DNA of 64,000 nt from Siphonodentalium dalli (taxonomy: Eukaryota > Mollusca > Scaphopoda > Gadilida > Siphonodentaliidae): contig CP136061.1 of assembly GCA_032622095.1 (NCBI GenBank), positions 190,284,369-190,348,368 on the forward strand. The letters are read 5' to 3'. Both the position numbers and the translations under genes were made by a program. Below are positions 12,194 through 23,489 of this stretch, one piece after another (within the stretch, counting starts at the first letter, position 1; every line of letters starts with the position of its first letter). The notes beneath the pieces were generated by a model. It saw only the letters and a list, made by a program, of their open reading frames with translations, was not told where the DNA came from and did not search any database.

Positions 12194-12922
12194 TGTCGAC
12201 CGATAATACACTGCATTTATGGCAGAATTTGATTTTGCAGACGAAAATAGCCATTCCCGGACAGTTTTTCCTTTTATGAAGCATCAAATTTAGGCCAATT
12301 TATAATTCATTAAAAATCGTTTTTGCAGTTGGGAACACAGTTGGGAATATTGTGTAGGGCTACCTTTATATATGATTCATAAATGCCATATAATCATAGT
12401 CCGTCAGAAGTTGCTATTTTGACCAAAAAAATTTTCATTTATCAATGACGGATTCCATTTTCTGAAATATTTAACGGAAACAAAATTAGGCCGATTTACT
12501 ATCAAATTTCATTTGAATAAAACAGGATAAGTCGTGCATTTTTAATTGTAGTTCGATAAGTATTTTACTAGTAACAGTCTGTTCATAATGAGAAATCACT
12601 TCAATTGATGACTAATTAGTTTCACTTACCTAAAATCCGATCAATTTGTATCCTATGAAAACGTAAGATGTACGTCCAGCCTCGATCTGCGCCGGTAGGT
12701 TAAAAAAATAGGAATCATTGTGCGCTGTTGTAAAGTGGAACGAAATTACACGCTTCAAGAACTTTTACCTCAAATTTGCAATAATAAAAGTTCAACGAAG
12801 CAATAGATTGATAAGGCCATCACCAACAGGAGCGTGAAGACAGGGTTATTGGGGTGTATATATCACAAACAGTTCTAATAATTAAAAATTTCATGACTGC
12901 CACATTAGTTGTAAACTTTACA
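12194..12922. other. Gene-free AT-rich stretch
   Basis: No gene, structured RNA or repeat family is recognised here. Confidence 0.35.
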
Positions 12923-13290
12923 CCATATAAGAGCACCCCACCCCTTGGAATACGGAATAATACCACTTAACACAGAGGGTGGAATACGAAATACCAGTTA
13001 ACAGCCATATGGATAAATTCTCTATTGCCGTACGAACGCCGGTCATCATGTCCATGTCTAAATTGATATAAATTGATGATCGACGATCTGTATGTCAAAC
13101 CGTGCATTTATTGTGACAAACATCGCATTTGTATTATTCTTATGATCGTTTTATTGGAAGGTTGGTATACGAATACCGGTATTTTTGGAATACCGAATAC
13201 CTCCTAACAGAGGGGCCGGAATATGGCGTACCTCATAACAGGGCATGGAATACAGCGTACGAAATGGGGGGGGGGGGGGGCTCTTATACC
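12923..13290. repeat. Possible non-autonomous element with G/C-run ends
   Basis: The left part TATAAGAGCACCCCACCCC and the right part GGGGGGGGGCTCTTATA are rough inverted matches. The interior repeats words such as GGAATACGGAATA and CGTACCTCATAACAG. A G15 run at 13266-13280 makes a false Gly-rich frame. Confidence 0.4.
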
Positions 13291-13419
13291 GGATATGACA
13301 TATATTACATAAAAAAACACACTCACCGCGCTGTTGAAGGGGGGATGTCTGTGTAACCTTTGTTTATTAATTTAACCCTTTCATAACGGGAGTTAGGCTG
13401 GTGCAGCATTAAGGACGCT

Positions 13420-15650
13420 GTTTGTATTAAACATTTATCATGGTCAGTGTATGCATTTTAAAACACAGGACAAGTTAGATTACATCATTTAATTGATATT
13501 CTAGTTAAAATAGTCTGTGAAACTACTTTAAAACCACATGTTATGCACCCTGTTTAGCCAACTAAACTATGAAATATAGATATGTTATTTGTTTTATTAT
13601 CAGAGAAAAGCATTCTGCAAAGATATGGCCTTATACATGTTATAAACATGCAAATAGTGGCTTCATTTGGCCTTTCTTCCATCATTTAGAGAGTCAAATC
13701 TGAAGAAATTCCCTTAGTTTGATATTTATGATCCCATAATCCCATGAAATGGTATTTAAAACCTCAAATGTCAGTATTTCCTATCAGATGGACATATCAA
13801 CTAATAAATTAAACATTTCCCATGGTCAGTACATGCATTTTAATATACAAGGCAATGTAGAAAACATCATTTGATGGATATTTTACTTAAAATAATCAGT
13901 GGAAACTACATAAAAGCAATATTGTATGCATCCCTGTATAGCCAAATCAAATTAAACTATGGATGTTGTATTGTTTATTTCACCTGAGACATGTATTCTG
14001 TTCAGATATAGCCTTATATATGTTATAAACATGCCAATAATGGCATAATTTAGGCTTTTTTCCCATAATTTAGAGGGTCAAAGCTGAATAAATTCCCTTA
14101 TTGCAAATTTGTAAGATGCCAAGCCAGCTGAAATGGTATATCAAACCTCAAATGGCAGTATTTCTTATCAGATGGACATCTCTACCAATAAATTAAACAT
14201 TTTTCATGGTCATTGCATGCATTTTAATATACAGGACAAGGCCGAAAACATCATTTGATGGATATTTTACTTAAAATAGTCTGTGGAAACAACCTAAAAG
14301 CCATGTTGTATGCATCCCTGTATAGCCAAAACAAATTAAACTATGGATATTTTATTGTTGATTTCATCAGAGACATGTATTCTGTTCAGATATAGCCTTA
14401 TATATGTTATAAACATGCCAATAATGGCATAATTTAGGATTTTTTCCCATAATTTAGAGGGTCAAAGCTGAATAAATTCCCTTATTTCAAATTTGTAAGA
14501 TGCCAAGCCAGCTGAAATGGTGTATCAAACCTCAAATGGCAGTATTTCTTATCAGATGGACATCTCTACCAATAAATTAAACATTTCTCATGGTCACTGC
14601 GTGCATTATGCTATATAGGGCAAGGTAGAAAACATTATTTGATGGATATCTTACTTAAAATAGTCTGTGGAAACTACTTAAAAGCAATATTGTATGCATC
14701 CCTCTATAGCCAAATGCAATTAAACTATGGATATGTTATGGTGTATTTTATCAGCGACATGTATTCTGTTGAGATATAGCCTTATACATGTCATTAACAT
14801 GCAAATAGTGGTTTCATTTGGGCTTTCTTCCATTATTTAGAGAGTCAAATCTGAAGAAATTCCCTTAGTTTGATATTTATGATCCCATAATCCCATGAAA
14901 TGGTATTTTAAACCTCAATTGTCAGTATTTCTTATCAGATGGACATATCAACTAATGAATTAAACATTTCCCATGGTCATTACATGCATTTTAATATACA
15001 AGGCTATGTAGAAAACATCAATTGATGGATATTTTACTTAAAATAGTCTGTGGAAACTACATAAAACCAATATTGTATGCATCCCTCTATAGCCAAATGC
15101 AATTGAACTATTGATATTTTATTGTGCATTTTATCAGAGACATGTATTCTGTTGAGATATAGCCTTATACATGTTACTAACATGCAAATAGTGGCTTCAT
15201 TAGGGCTTTCTTCCATAATTTAGAGAGTCAAAGCTGAATAAATTCCCTTAGGTATCAAATTTAAAAGATGCCAAGCCAGCTGAAATGGTGTATCAAACCT
15301 AAAATGTCAGTATTTCTTATCTGATTGACATCTCTACCAATAAATTAAGCATTTCTCATGGCCATTGCATGCATTTTAATATATAGGACAAGGCAGAATA
15401 CATCACTTGATGGATATTTTACTTAAAATACTTTGTGGAAACTAAATAAAAGCCACATTGTATGCTTTCCTATATAGCCAAATGAAATTCAACTATGGAT
15501 AAATTGGATATTTTATTGTTTGTATCATCAGAGACATCCATTCTGCTAAGATATAGTCTTTTGTGTGTTATAAACATACAATAGGTGCATGGCCTCATTG
15601 GGCTTGCTTTCATAATACAAGAGAGTCAACTCTGAAGAAATACCATCGGT
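13420..15650. repeat. 384-bp satellite, about six tandem units
   Basis: The marker ACATGTATTCTGTT with TAGCCTTATA recurs at about 13604, 13988, 14372, 14756, 15139 and 15533, which gives periods of 384, 384, 384, 383 and 394. Each unit also carries CAGATGGACAT, AATAAATTAAACATTT and GGATATTTTACTTAAAATA. Units are AT-rich and have no frame kept open across copies. The array sits between the two homeobox genes. Confidence 0.92.
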
Positions 15651-15952
15651 TTGAAATTGGTAGCATCTTCCATCCTTATATAAGAGAGGTATATACCAGC
15701 TTGAAGTACCGGTTTAATTAATAGGTTCAATGCAAGGGGCCACCATAGAGGTTTGTCTACTTCGGGATGGTGTGGCAAACCACCAACTGGAGATTTCAAG
15801 GGAGGCCTCCTCAATGGCGACCCACTATATTGTGCAAACAAAATTTTATTAAAATTGTATAAAGGTCAGCATGCCCTAAGCGCATTGAGAAATAGATAAA
15901 AACACTTACTGACAGATTGCCAATAACAAAATTACAGCTGTTGAAACTATTG

Positions 15953-16210
15953 TTATGTAAACAAAACTGTTACAGTAATTTGTCAACAAATATATAATTC
16001 TAGCTGTATTATTAGTTCAAATATTTAACTATGAATAACATTTTCAGAATATTTAATCAACAGGTTGGACCTTTTCCAATGTTATGTAAACAAAACTGTT
16101 ACAGTGAGTGACTTGTCAACAATTATATAATCCTATAGCTGTAGTATTACATGTAGTTCAAATATTTAAGTATGAATATGAATTTCAGAATATTTAATCA
16201 ACAGGTTGGA
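15953..16210. repeat. 129-bp tandem duplication
   Basis: TTATGTAAACAAAACTGTTA occurs at 15953 and 16082, and the following bases match through AATCAACAGGTTGGACC. There are two copies with a few small insertions. Confidence 0.85.
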
Positions 16211-16319
16211 CCTTTTTCAATGTTTACCATAAAATTTTGATCACAATTTTGCTATCGTTGGACTTTTACAGTTATTCTATTACAGCAGTAATTTGTACAT
16301 AACAATTAATTCTTGGTTT

Positions 16320-16616
16320 AGAAATATTTTCTTTAAGTATTTCTTAACTTAGAAAAAAAATCTTGAAACAAGAAATATATATTTAATTTTTGAAGCCATT
16401 TTCTTAGTAAGGAAATTTTTTCTTGTTTCAAGACTAAAATCTATCTTTTTTGAGAAAACTATCTTTTGTCTGGTGGGAGTTTCTTAAATTTTCTTGATGT
16501 AGCAGACTTTGGGGGTATATTTCTCAAAATAAGATTTATTTTCCTGTTTCAGGAAATAGTTTTTCTTGTTTCAAGATATTTTATCTTATTAAGAAATTAT
16601 TTTTGGCAGTGTAGTG
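16320..16616. repeat. TTCTTG/CAAGAA-rich transposon-like end, copy 2 (inverted)
   Basis: It has the same word content as 3776-4315 (CTTGAAACAAGAAAT, TTTCTTGTTTCAAG) and closes with ATTTTTGGCAGTG, the inverse of that block's first bases. A 78-codon ORF across it is low-complexity and not a gene. Confidence 0.55.
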
Positions 16617-17012
16617 TCTTAAAATTCTTCAAACTATGCATGTTGAGTGGGAAAATAAACAATATTTATTATTATTATTTTTTATTAAATAAAAACAAAT
16701 GAGGGTAGGAAATTTGTTATTTAATTCCTGACAGACGAAGCTCAAATATGCCGAAAAGGTGTCGCTGACAGTTTATGGTAGTGAAAACATAGGGCTTCGG
16801 TCCCTTTACTGAGACGAGGCGGTCTTCTTGGTGTAAGGTTCTAGCGGAATATGAGACAGGAACACGTTAGTGAACTAATCGTGACAGACTTGTTTGTAGA
16901 AGGCCGTCTGAAAGAACTGCTCAAATGGCTTCTGTCATATTCAGCTATATAACCGCCACCAAAATGTCCAACTAGCATGAACCGTGAGTCATTCTAACAA
17001 TAGCGTACCATC

Positions 17013-17081
17013 ATGAATTCTACTAGCTTCAGTATTTCCAGTTTGTTTGCTGATATGATTGGAGATTCAATGGGCAGAAAT
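17013..17081 (+). CDS. Gene B exon 1 (start codon and eh1 motif)
   Basis: An ATG plus 22 codons end at AAT|GTGAGT. The peptide MNSTSFSISSLFADMI parallels gene A exon 1, and the equal 69-nt length supports the start and the donor. Confidence 0.85.
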
Positions 17082-20000
17082 GTGAGTATATTTATGAAGT
17101 TTTGCGCAGAGTATGAATTATTTCGCGAACATAACTTCAACTATTAATGTATCTCATATGTATCAATACTTATAAACAAAATCATAATGAACTCGCTATA
17201 GAACAAAATTTATATAAACCGTTTATAATGAAATATAACCCGTTTCTATGTTGTTCTTTAAAACGTTTTTACATGACCTGACATTGGTGTCGCAATTTAA
17301 AAAGGAACATTACGGTTTCTTGCTTAATTACAAAAAGACAATCACTAGATTCCGTAGACATATCTAGGCTCCTATATATTGATATGATATTTTACTTGTA
17401 TGTTTACCAAATTAACACCAATCATTGGTGTATATAGAGTTGACATTATACACCACTGACCTATCGAATCAGTCTATATAATATGAAAATTAGAGACAAT
17501 GAGTGAAACAATGCCATATATGGCTCATAAACGAAGTTATATTGTATACCGGAATATAGAAAGAGTTAACAGCTTTAGTTGTTACAGTATTCGCTATCTA
17601 TTATATTTTTTGTAATTTCTGTCTGTCTTATAGACTCGAAAACTGCTCGACCGATCCGACTCAAATTTGGTATGTAGGCCTACTTTGATCCCGGGAACAA
17701 TACGGTCGAGCCCAATTTAACACCCGACCTCGACCGATCCGACTCAAATTTGGTATGTATGATTACATTGATCCAGTGAACAACATGTGCGGGTCCAATT
17801 CCACGTGCGACCGTGCCATTGACATCACTCTTATACGCTCATATATATAGGGATGTTTCTGGACCGACTGAACGCTGTATATGCTGCCCAGATGGAGGCG
17901 GTCACAAAGAAATCCCTAACGAGCCCAGACGAAGTCGGGCACATCGTACAAATATATATAAAATATATTGTTAATGGCTAATTCGGACAGAAACTGCAAA
18001 CAGTTTAAGAATCTTTAACTTTTTTTTATTACAGAAATGCTTGTTGCTTGACGATTCCATTGACTTGAATTCGATCTCTTTGGGCGACGTTAGCTTCCCA
18101 CTCGACAGCAGTCTTGGTAAGTTACAATCTGGATTTTCTTTAATAACCCACAAGTCAGTAATTGCATAGGCCGTCATTAAATGCTATGAATATTGGAGGT
18201 TGTATTTTTAACGAAATGGAAAGCTTCGCATCAATTACATAGATGTAATCTCTTCCGACAGGAATACTAAGATATGTTTGGAACATGAGATGTTTTTATG
18301 TTGAATGCCCACCACAGGGATACAATACTGAAATTTCGAACTCTGTGACTGTTTAAGAGGTATTTGTGGTTGTAAGCTCTTGATCAGTTTGGGTGCTTAT
18401 GAAATCCAATCTTATTGGGCTCTGCATGGACTGACGTATAATTGACGAAGGATTATGTTGATACAATATAACATGAATTTCGGAAGTTTGCTAAATTTAC
18501 CCGTTATATATACATACTAGAAGGTGACCCGACTTCGTCCGGGCTTTGACCTTGAATTGTCCATTTTGAAGGTCAAGGTCAAGTGGGGTCACGATTTGAC
18601 CAGTCCAAAAACACTGCCCGGACAAAAGTACCCGACAAACGTGCCCGTCGAAATCCATCCGGTTTTACCCGATTTGACCTTGAATTGATCATTCTGAAGG
18701 TCAAGGTCTGGTCGGGGTCACGATTGGACCCGTCCAAAACAAACAGTGGACAAAAGTAACCCCACGTATCAAATTTCGTCGAAATCCCATCAAAATTGGC
18801 GATTTGACCTTGAAGTTACCCGATTTCAAGGTCAAGGTCACGTCGCACGGGCAAATGAATATGCTTATGAGACTCGCCATAAGAAAGTACCCCCACATAC
18901 CAAGTTTCATCGAAATCCCGTGATATTCGGGCGTTTGACCTTGAAATGACCCGATTTCAAGGTCAAGGTGACGTCGCACGGACAAATTAATATGCCTATG
19001 TTCGTCACCGGCCGAAAATACCCCCACATACCAAGTTTCATCGAAATCGGGTGGGCCGTTTTCGAGTTCATCGCGAACACACAGACAGACAGACACACAG
19101 ACAGATCTTCCAAAATATATAATAGACTAGCCGATGAGCCCGACGTTGTCCGGGCTATTCAAAAAACAAATTTCAAGTCGATAGCTCCACCCGTTTCCGA
19201 GATCTGGTCTGCGCATGCGCGAAGCTGACGTCGCACGGGCTCGGCGACCCGATAAAATTCGTATCCGGGGCAAGATACATTCACATACCAAATTTCAAGT
19301 CGATAGCTCCACCCGTTTCCGAGATCTCGTCTGCGCATGCGCGAAGCGGGTGCCACACGGGCTCGCCAATACGACATCGTCCACCGCCTGGTCAAACTAC
19401 ACACACGTACCAAGTTTCGTCCCGATCGGTCGAGAATCGTAGATTTGTATTAATGACAAACATACAGACAAACAAACAGACAGACAGACAGACAGAGGTC
19501 TTCAAAATATATATGAGACTAGCCGATGAGCCCGACGTTGTCCGGGCTATTCATCCGGGCTATTCAAAAAACCAAATTTCAAGTAGCCGATGAGCCCGAC
19601 GTTGTCCGACTATTCAAAAACCAAATTTCAAGTCGATAGATCCACCCGTTTCCGAGATCTGGTCTGCGCATGCGCGAAGCTGGCGTCGCACGGGCTCGGC
19701 GACCCGATAAAATTCGTATCCGGGGCAAGATTACATTCACATAGCAAATTTCAAGTCGATAGCTCCACCCGTTTACGAGATCTCGTCTGCGCATGCGCGA
19801 AGCGGCGCCGCACGGGCTCGCCAATACGACAACGTCCACCGCCTGGTCAAACTACACACACGCACCAAGTTTCGTCCCGATCGGTCGAGAATCGTAGATT
19901 TGTATAAATGACAAACAAACAAACAGACAAACAGACAAACAAACAGACAGAGGTCTTCAAAGTATATATGAGATATTGTTGATGGTTAACATACAACCTA

Positions 20001-21740
20001 TTGGGTGAAACATAAAAATAACTTGCTGCTTTTTGTGTATGAAACGTTCGACATTACATTGACTGCTTCCTTGTTTTATTATGTGATATATTATTTCTTA
20101 CAGCCGCCGAACTTATCAGTGGTGACTTTGCGCGATCCGCCGAACTTGATGCTAGCTACGTATCTGTTACTGGAAGCTCCCCTGGCACAACCAACCTACC
20201 ACACATCAAACATTCACTAGACAGTCACAACAACAACTCACCGACATTCGATCCTAGCACTGACATCGTAACGTTTACCAACCAGCAAACCGGCAGCCCC
20301 AGTCAAAATGACATACCAACGCCTGTCTCCCCGTCAGCAACACACAAGAAGAAAACCAACAACAAGCAGCAGAGATTCCGAACCAACTACACTCCCGAAC
20401 AACTAGACAAACTCTGTGATGCTTTTACGAGCAACTCCTACCCAGATTCCGAAAAGCTGGAGAAATTAAGCGGCGAACTTGAAAAAAATATAAAGGTAAG
20501 ATGCGGTTTAAAATACCTCACGGCAATCTAAATATGCATGTATACATACTATGGCGAAACTGATGATTGTAAAATAAAGTTTATTTAAAGTTAGTGTATA
20601 TATCTATCAAGAAATAGATTCAGCAGTATAAACTAATAGATATATGAATCGAGGAAACCACGTCGCCTCGGTGCTAAAATGTTTTATATCCATTTTGGCG
20701 CGAAATTGAGATTCGGTACCGTTCGATTCGGTGCAGTATTTTCTGTCCGAAAAACACAAGATATTGAGTATAGCAGATTATTATGAATAAGAGGCTCTGC
20801 AAATATGTTCCAGCTCCCGAATTGGTTTTTGTGTCAGTGCTGTGGTGTTCTATCTCCACTGTGGATATCGCTCTGGAATAAAACATGTTATAGTCGACCA
20901 CGGCAAAATCTGACAACTTTTACGGATGGCAGCAATGACGTGTATAACGAGATATTCTCGTATCTACATCCGTTAATTAATTGTTACATCGCGTATATGG
21001 AAATTCGTAACACAATTTATGACTCCAGCCATACGAAGGTTACGAGTTAATCGTTCTTATTCTGAGCCAAAGCTCACACCATTGAGAGAACTAGCGACAT
21101 TACTAATAGGAATAAGAAAGTTAGGCTGTATATTCATTTATTGTATATATTTGATCTATTTTGTATCTGGCTTTCCTCCCCCCCCCCCCCCCCCCCCCAG
21201 ATATGGTTCCAGAACAAAAGAGCGAGAAAAAGAACCAGGCTGGTCACAGACGTAGATTCGACGCAAGCAATGATACTACCACTAGCTATGCCGCATATGA
21301 TGCCACCATTCCACCAGTACATGCCGACTTATCAGCAGATTTCACGACCGCCTACCACTTCACCACACTGGTACTCGAATGGGGCTTCTCCCGCAGAACA
21401 GCCGACAACACATCCTAAAACCAACGATCAGACCACATCGCACCAAGATGAGCCATCGAAGTTAGACACCCAGCCCGGTGTACCAATCCAATTCCATCAA
21501 GCGCAGACGTCAGCATACAATCCATACAAAGTTTCCCCTCCGGCGATCAGATATCCGGTGTCCCACAACCATTACGTGCCAGCAAACATTTCACCGCCCA
21601 GAAGTCGACCAGCGCTCATGCACAGCTATAACCAGATTGTCTACCAACAGCCATCTACCACCTCATTGACGTCATCGCAACAGCACTTGGTTAATAACCA
21701 GTTTAATCTGCCGTACATGCATGGATGTCCGTCTTACTGA
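17013..21740 (+). CDS. Homeobox gene B: complete, with a shortened homeodomain and N-terminal eh1 motif
   Basis: Exons 17013-17081, 18035-18116, 20104-20495 and 21201-21740 join in frame to 360 codons plus TGA. All introns are GT/AG with phases 0, 1, 0, as in gene A. Residues 6-12 (FSISSLF) form an eh1 motif. Residues 139-195 form the homeodomain: R143, F158, Y163, W183, F184, Q185, N186 and R188 match canonical R5, F20, Y25, W48, F49, Q50, N51 and R53. Between helices 2 and 3 the sequence reads GELEKNIK where gene A has SELDIPEKNIK, so positions 39-41 are missing and the domain has 57 residues. The C-terminal half is rich in Pro, Gln, Ser and Thr, as in many transcription factors. The role is inferred as a nuclear transcription factor, probably a repressor; the altered turn makes its DNA-binding mode uncertain. 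No paired box is seen and no orthologue is assigned. Confidence 0.88.
17640..17830. repeat. Dispersed repeat fragment in gene B intron 1
   Basis: The words GACCGATCCGACTCAAATTT and GTAGGCCTACTTTGATCC are inverse matches to the tandem units at 50460-50890. Confidence 0.6.
18035..18116 (+). CDS. Gene B exon 2
   Basis: The acceptor TTATTACAG|AAA and the donor CTTG|GTAAGT bound 82 nt in phases 0 to 1. The peptide KCLLLDDSIDLNSISLG continues to a split Ala codon. No known domain is seen. Confidence 0.8.
18525..19115. repeat. GACCTTGA-rich dispersed repeat in gene B intron 2
   Basis: Repeated GATTTGACCTTGAA and AAGGTCAAGGTCA words alternate with CAAGTTTCATCGAAAT words and end in an ACAGACAGACAG run. 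A related copy lies at 51730-52290. Several AGGTCAAGGTCA direct repeats occur. The frames seen here are shadows of the repeat. Confidence 0.75.
19120..19985. repeat. GCCGATGAGCCCGACGTTGT repeat in gene B intron 2 (two units)
   Basis: Two units begin GACTAGCCGATGAGCCCGAC and run through ATTTCAAGTCGATAGCTCC and CTGCGCATGCGCGAAGC to CAAACAGACAGACAG and TATATGAGA. They are inverse copies of the block at 38660-39815. Arg-rich frames on both strands come from the repeat and are not genes. Confidence 0.8.
20104..20495 (+). CDS. Gene B exon 3 (linker and homeodomain helices 1-2)
   Basis: The acceptor TTCTTACAG|CCGCC and the donor AAG|GTAAGA bound 392 nt. A Ser/Asn/Thr-rich linker and the basic stretch HKKKTNNKQQRFR precede helices 1 and 2. 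The 9-nt in-frame gap relative to gene A lies 15 nt upstream of the donor, so a shifted splice site cannot explain it. Confidence 0.88.
21178..21200 (+). promoter_or_regulatory. Poly-C polypyrimidine tract and acceptor of gene B exon 4
   Basis: About 21 C in a row run directly into AG at 21199-21200. Polypyrimidine tracts are usually mixed C and T, so a pure C run next to the homeodomain exon is unusual. The run length may be polymorphic or misread. Confidence 0.7.
21201..21740 (+). CDS. Gene B exon 4 (recognition helix and C-terminal region)
   Basis: It begins IWFQNKRARKRTRL directly after a poly-C tract and CAG, and runs 179 codons to TGA. The tail is rich in Pro, Gln, His, Ser and Tyr, with no second domain. 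The longer upstream extension of this frame reads through the poly-C tract and is intronic. Confidence 0.9.
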   Translation: MWFQNKRARKRTRLVTDVDSTQAMILPLAMPHMMPPFHQYMPTYQQISRPPTTSPHWYSNGASPAEQPTTHPKTNDQTTSHQDEPSKLDTQPGVPIQFHQAQTSAYNPYKVSPPAIRYPVSHNHYVPANISPPRSRPALMHSYNQIVYQQPSTTSLTSSQQHLVNNQFNLPYMHGCPSY

Positions 21741-21884
21741 GAGTAGTTCTATTCAAGTTTTTGTCAAAGTACTTCGACACGAAATGCATGTCGCTGGAAT
21801 TCAGTGCATTTTTCTACAAGGCCTGCAATTGCCAAACGAGTATGTTTTCGTTATGTACATATTTGTTAAGTTTATATATCTGCT

Positions 21885-21890
21885 AATAAA
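21885..21890 (+). terminator. Probable poly(A) signal of gene B
   Basis: AATAAA lies 145 bases after the gene B stop codon in AT-rich 3' sequence, in the sense orientation. Confidence 0.6.
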
Positions 21891-22068
21891 TATTTATCAT
21901 GTTTAATTTATAAAGAATAGTGTGTTTAATACAATTCCCTATTATATAAGGAAGCAATTTATATGGTACGCAATACAGTAGTACTATGACTGCGCACTGG
22001 AACGAATTATGGAGTTCTGTCAACATTTTAACCCTTTCTATACTGAATAGATGCTCCCATTCAATCAT

Positions 22069-22200
22069 TAAAGGTACATATAGAGGATCTCCAACGAGTT
22101 ATGTTGGGATATATGATTTTATGAAACGAGTTTGATAAATTTGATTTACAAATTTATCAAACGAGTTTCATAAAATCTTATATCTCACAATTAAGAGTTT
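22069..22200. repeat. Hairpin of the ACGAGTTT family
   Basis: GATTTTATGAAACGAGTTTG and its inverse CAAACGAGTTTCATAAAATC flank a short loop at 22109-22182. A TTAAAGGTAC word starts the block at 22069. Confidence 0.65.
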
Positions 22201-22635
22201 AAGGTCTGGTATATCACATGGAGAAAAAAAACTAGAGCTTTATGCAATTTTAGCAAATAAAAATACTTGAAAGAAGTTGCAAAATGCCTACATTTACAGC
22301 GTTGACTGAGACGCTTCACAACCGTATATGACACTAATGCGGTCTGGGGCTGAAAATACGGAAAATATAGTCCCCCCAAGTTGTCTCTTTCTTGTTTTTT
22401 GGTCTATTTTCGTTAGTACAAAACAGTTGGACAATAATTTAACTTTAGCGAACAAAGCAATTATTTTGCATTGTCTGATGTTGGTATCATGTGCGGCTTT
22501 TTTTTCGAAATCGTATTAATCGGCCTGGATTAATGTAAAGACGCGGCACGGTGATTTTGTTGGCGCGCTGCCAAGTGATATATATCACGGGCCTATTCGT
22601 CACTATTAAGAGATTAGGAAATATGTGATATATGG

Positions 22636-22787
22636 ATGATCTACAACGAGTCCCCAATTTATAGCGGAATTTACAAAACGAGTCCAGTAAATTAGGTAGG
22701 TCTGGAACGAACGTAAAGTTAGTAAGGCCCAGACCTAATTTACTGGACAAGTAAATTCCGCTATAAAATGGGAACGAGTTGTAGATT
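22636..22787. repeat. 152-bp hairpin element
   Basis: ATCTACAACGAGTCCCC ... AGTCCAGTAAATTAGGT is followed after about 30 bases by its near-complement ACCTAATTTACTGGAC ... AACGAGTTGTAGAT. Related single arms occur near 30961 and 44100. Confidence 0.75.
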
Positions 22788-23489
22788 CCATGTATTACAT
22801 GATCCAAAACCCCGATAAAAAATAAATAAATAAACAAATTGGACGTGGAACTTATAACATCGGCTTCTATGAGGTCTGCTATGACGTTTCACGTATCTAT
22901 AGCCATTGTTGGCCCGCATAAAGAAATAGTTGTTCCAGACTCTTTGACGTATTTGATGAAATAACTTTTCAAACTCTTCATTCGATTGTTGGAAAAATAT
23001 TAGAAGCCACGGAATGTAAAAAGACAACAAACCGGAAATAAAATGTCACCTGGAACTATTTCCAAACTTTCACAATTTATGGAATGGCTTTATTGAATTT
23101 GAATGGCCCGACACGACATGTGACACACAACTGTTGTATATATGCTTGTGTCTGTATTGCTCTTACGAACCCATTCTATGAAACCCATACTATAATATAT
23201 TAGACATGGTGTAAACATTTAGTACATGAATATACCAATTCATTACCTGTCTCCGACAACTCCACGACGGGACGCGACTCGAGTAATGCAAGCATAATAT
23301 TGCTTGCTTTGTCGCACCATTTTATATTATGTCCACCGATGATAAGGTCACTTGTGGAGACAGCATATATAAGCCATATAGGCTTACAGCCGAATCCACT
23401 CCCATACACAAGGAACATGGTAACATGAATTACCTATATATTATATTGTAACAAATTATTATTGGAAATAAATATTATTAAACCAATTT
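22788..23489. other. Gene-free stretch
   Basis: I recognise no gene or repeat here. The short ORFs have no domain features. Confidence 0.3.

Noticed and set aside
13420-15650. CRISPR-like spacing of repeats
   Set aside because: The units are contiguous 384-bp satellite copies with no unique spacers, in animal DNA.
18701-19907. ORFs of 67-131 codons on both strands
   Set aside because: They are shadows of dispersed repeats found again at 38.7-39.8 and 51.7-52.3 kb.
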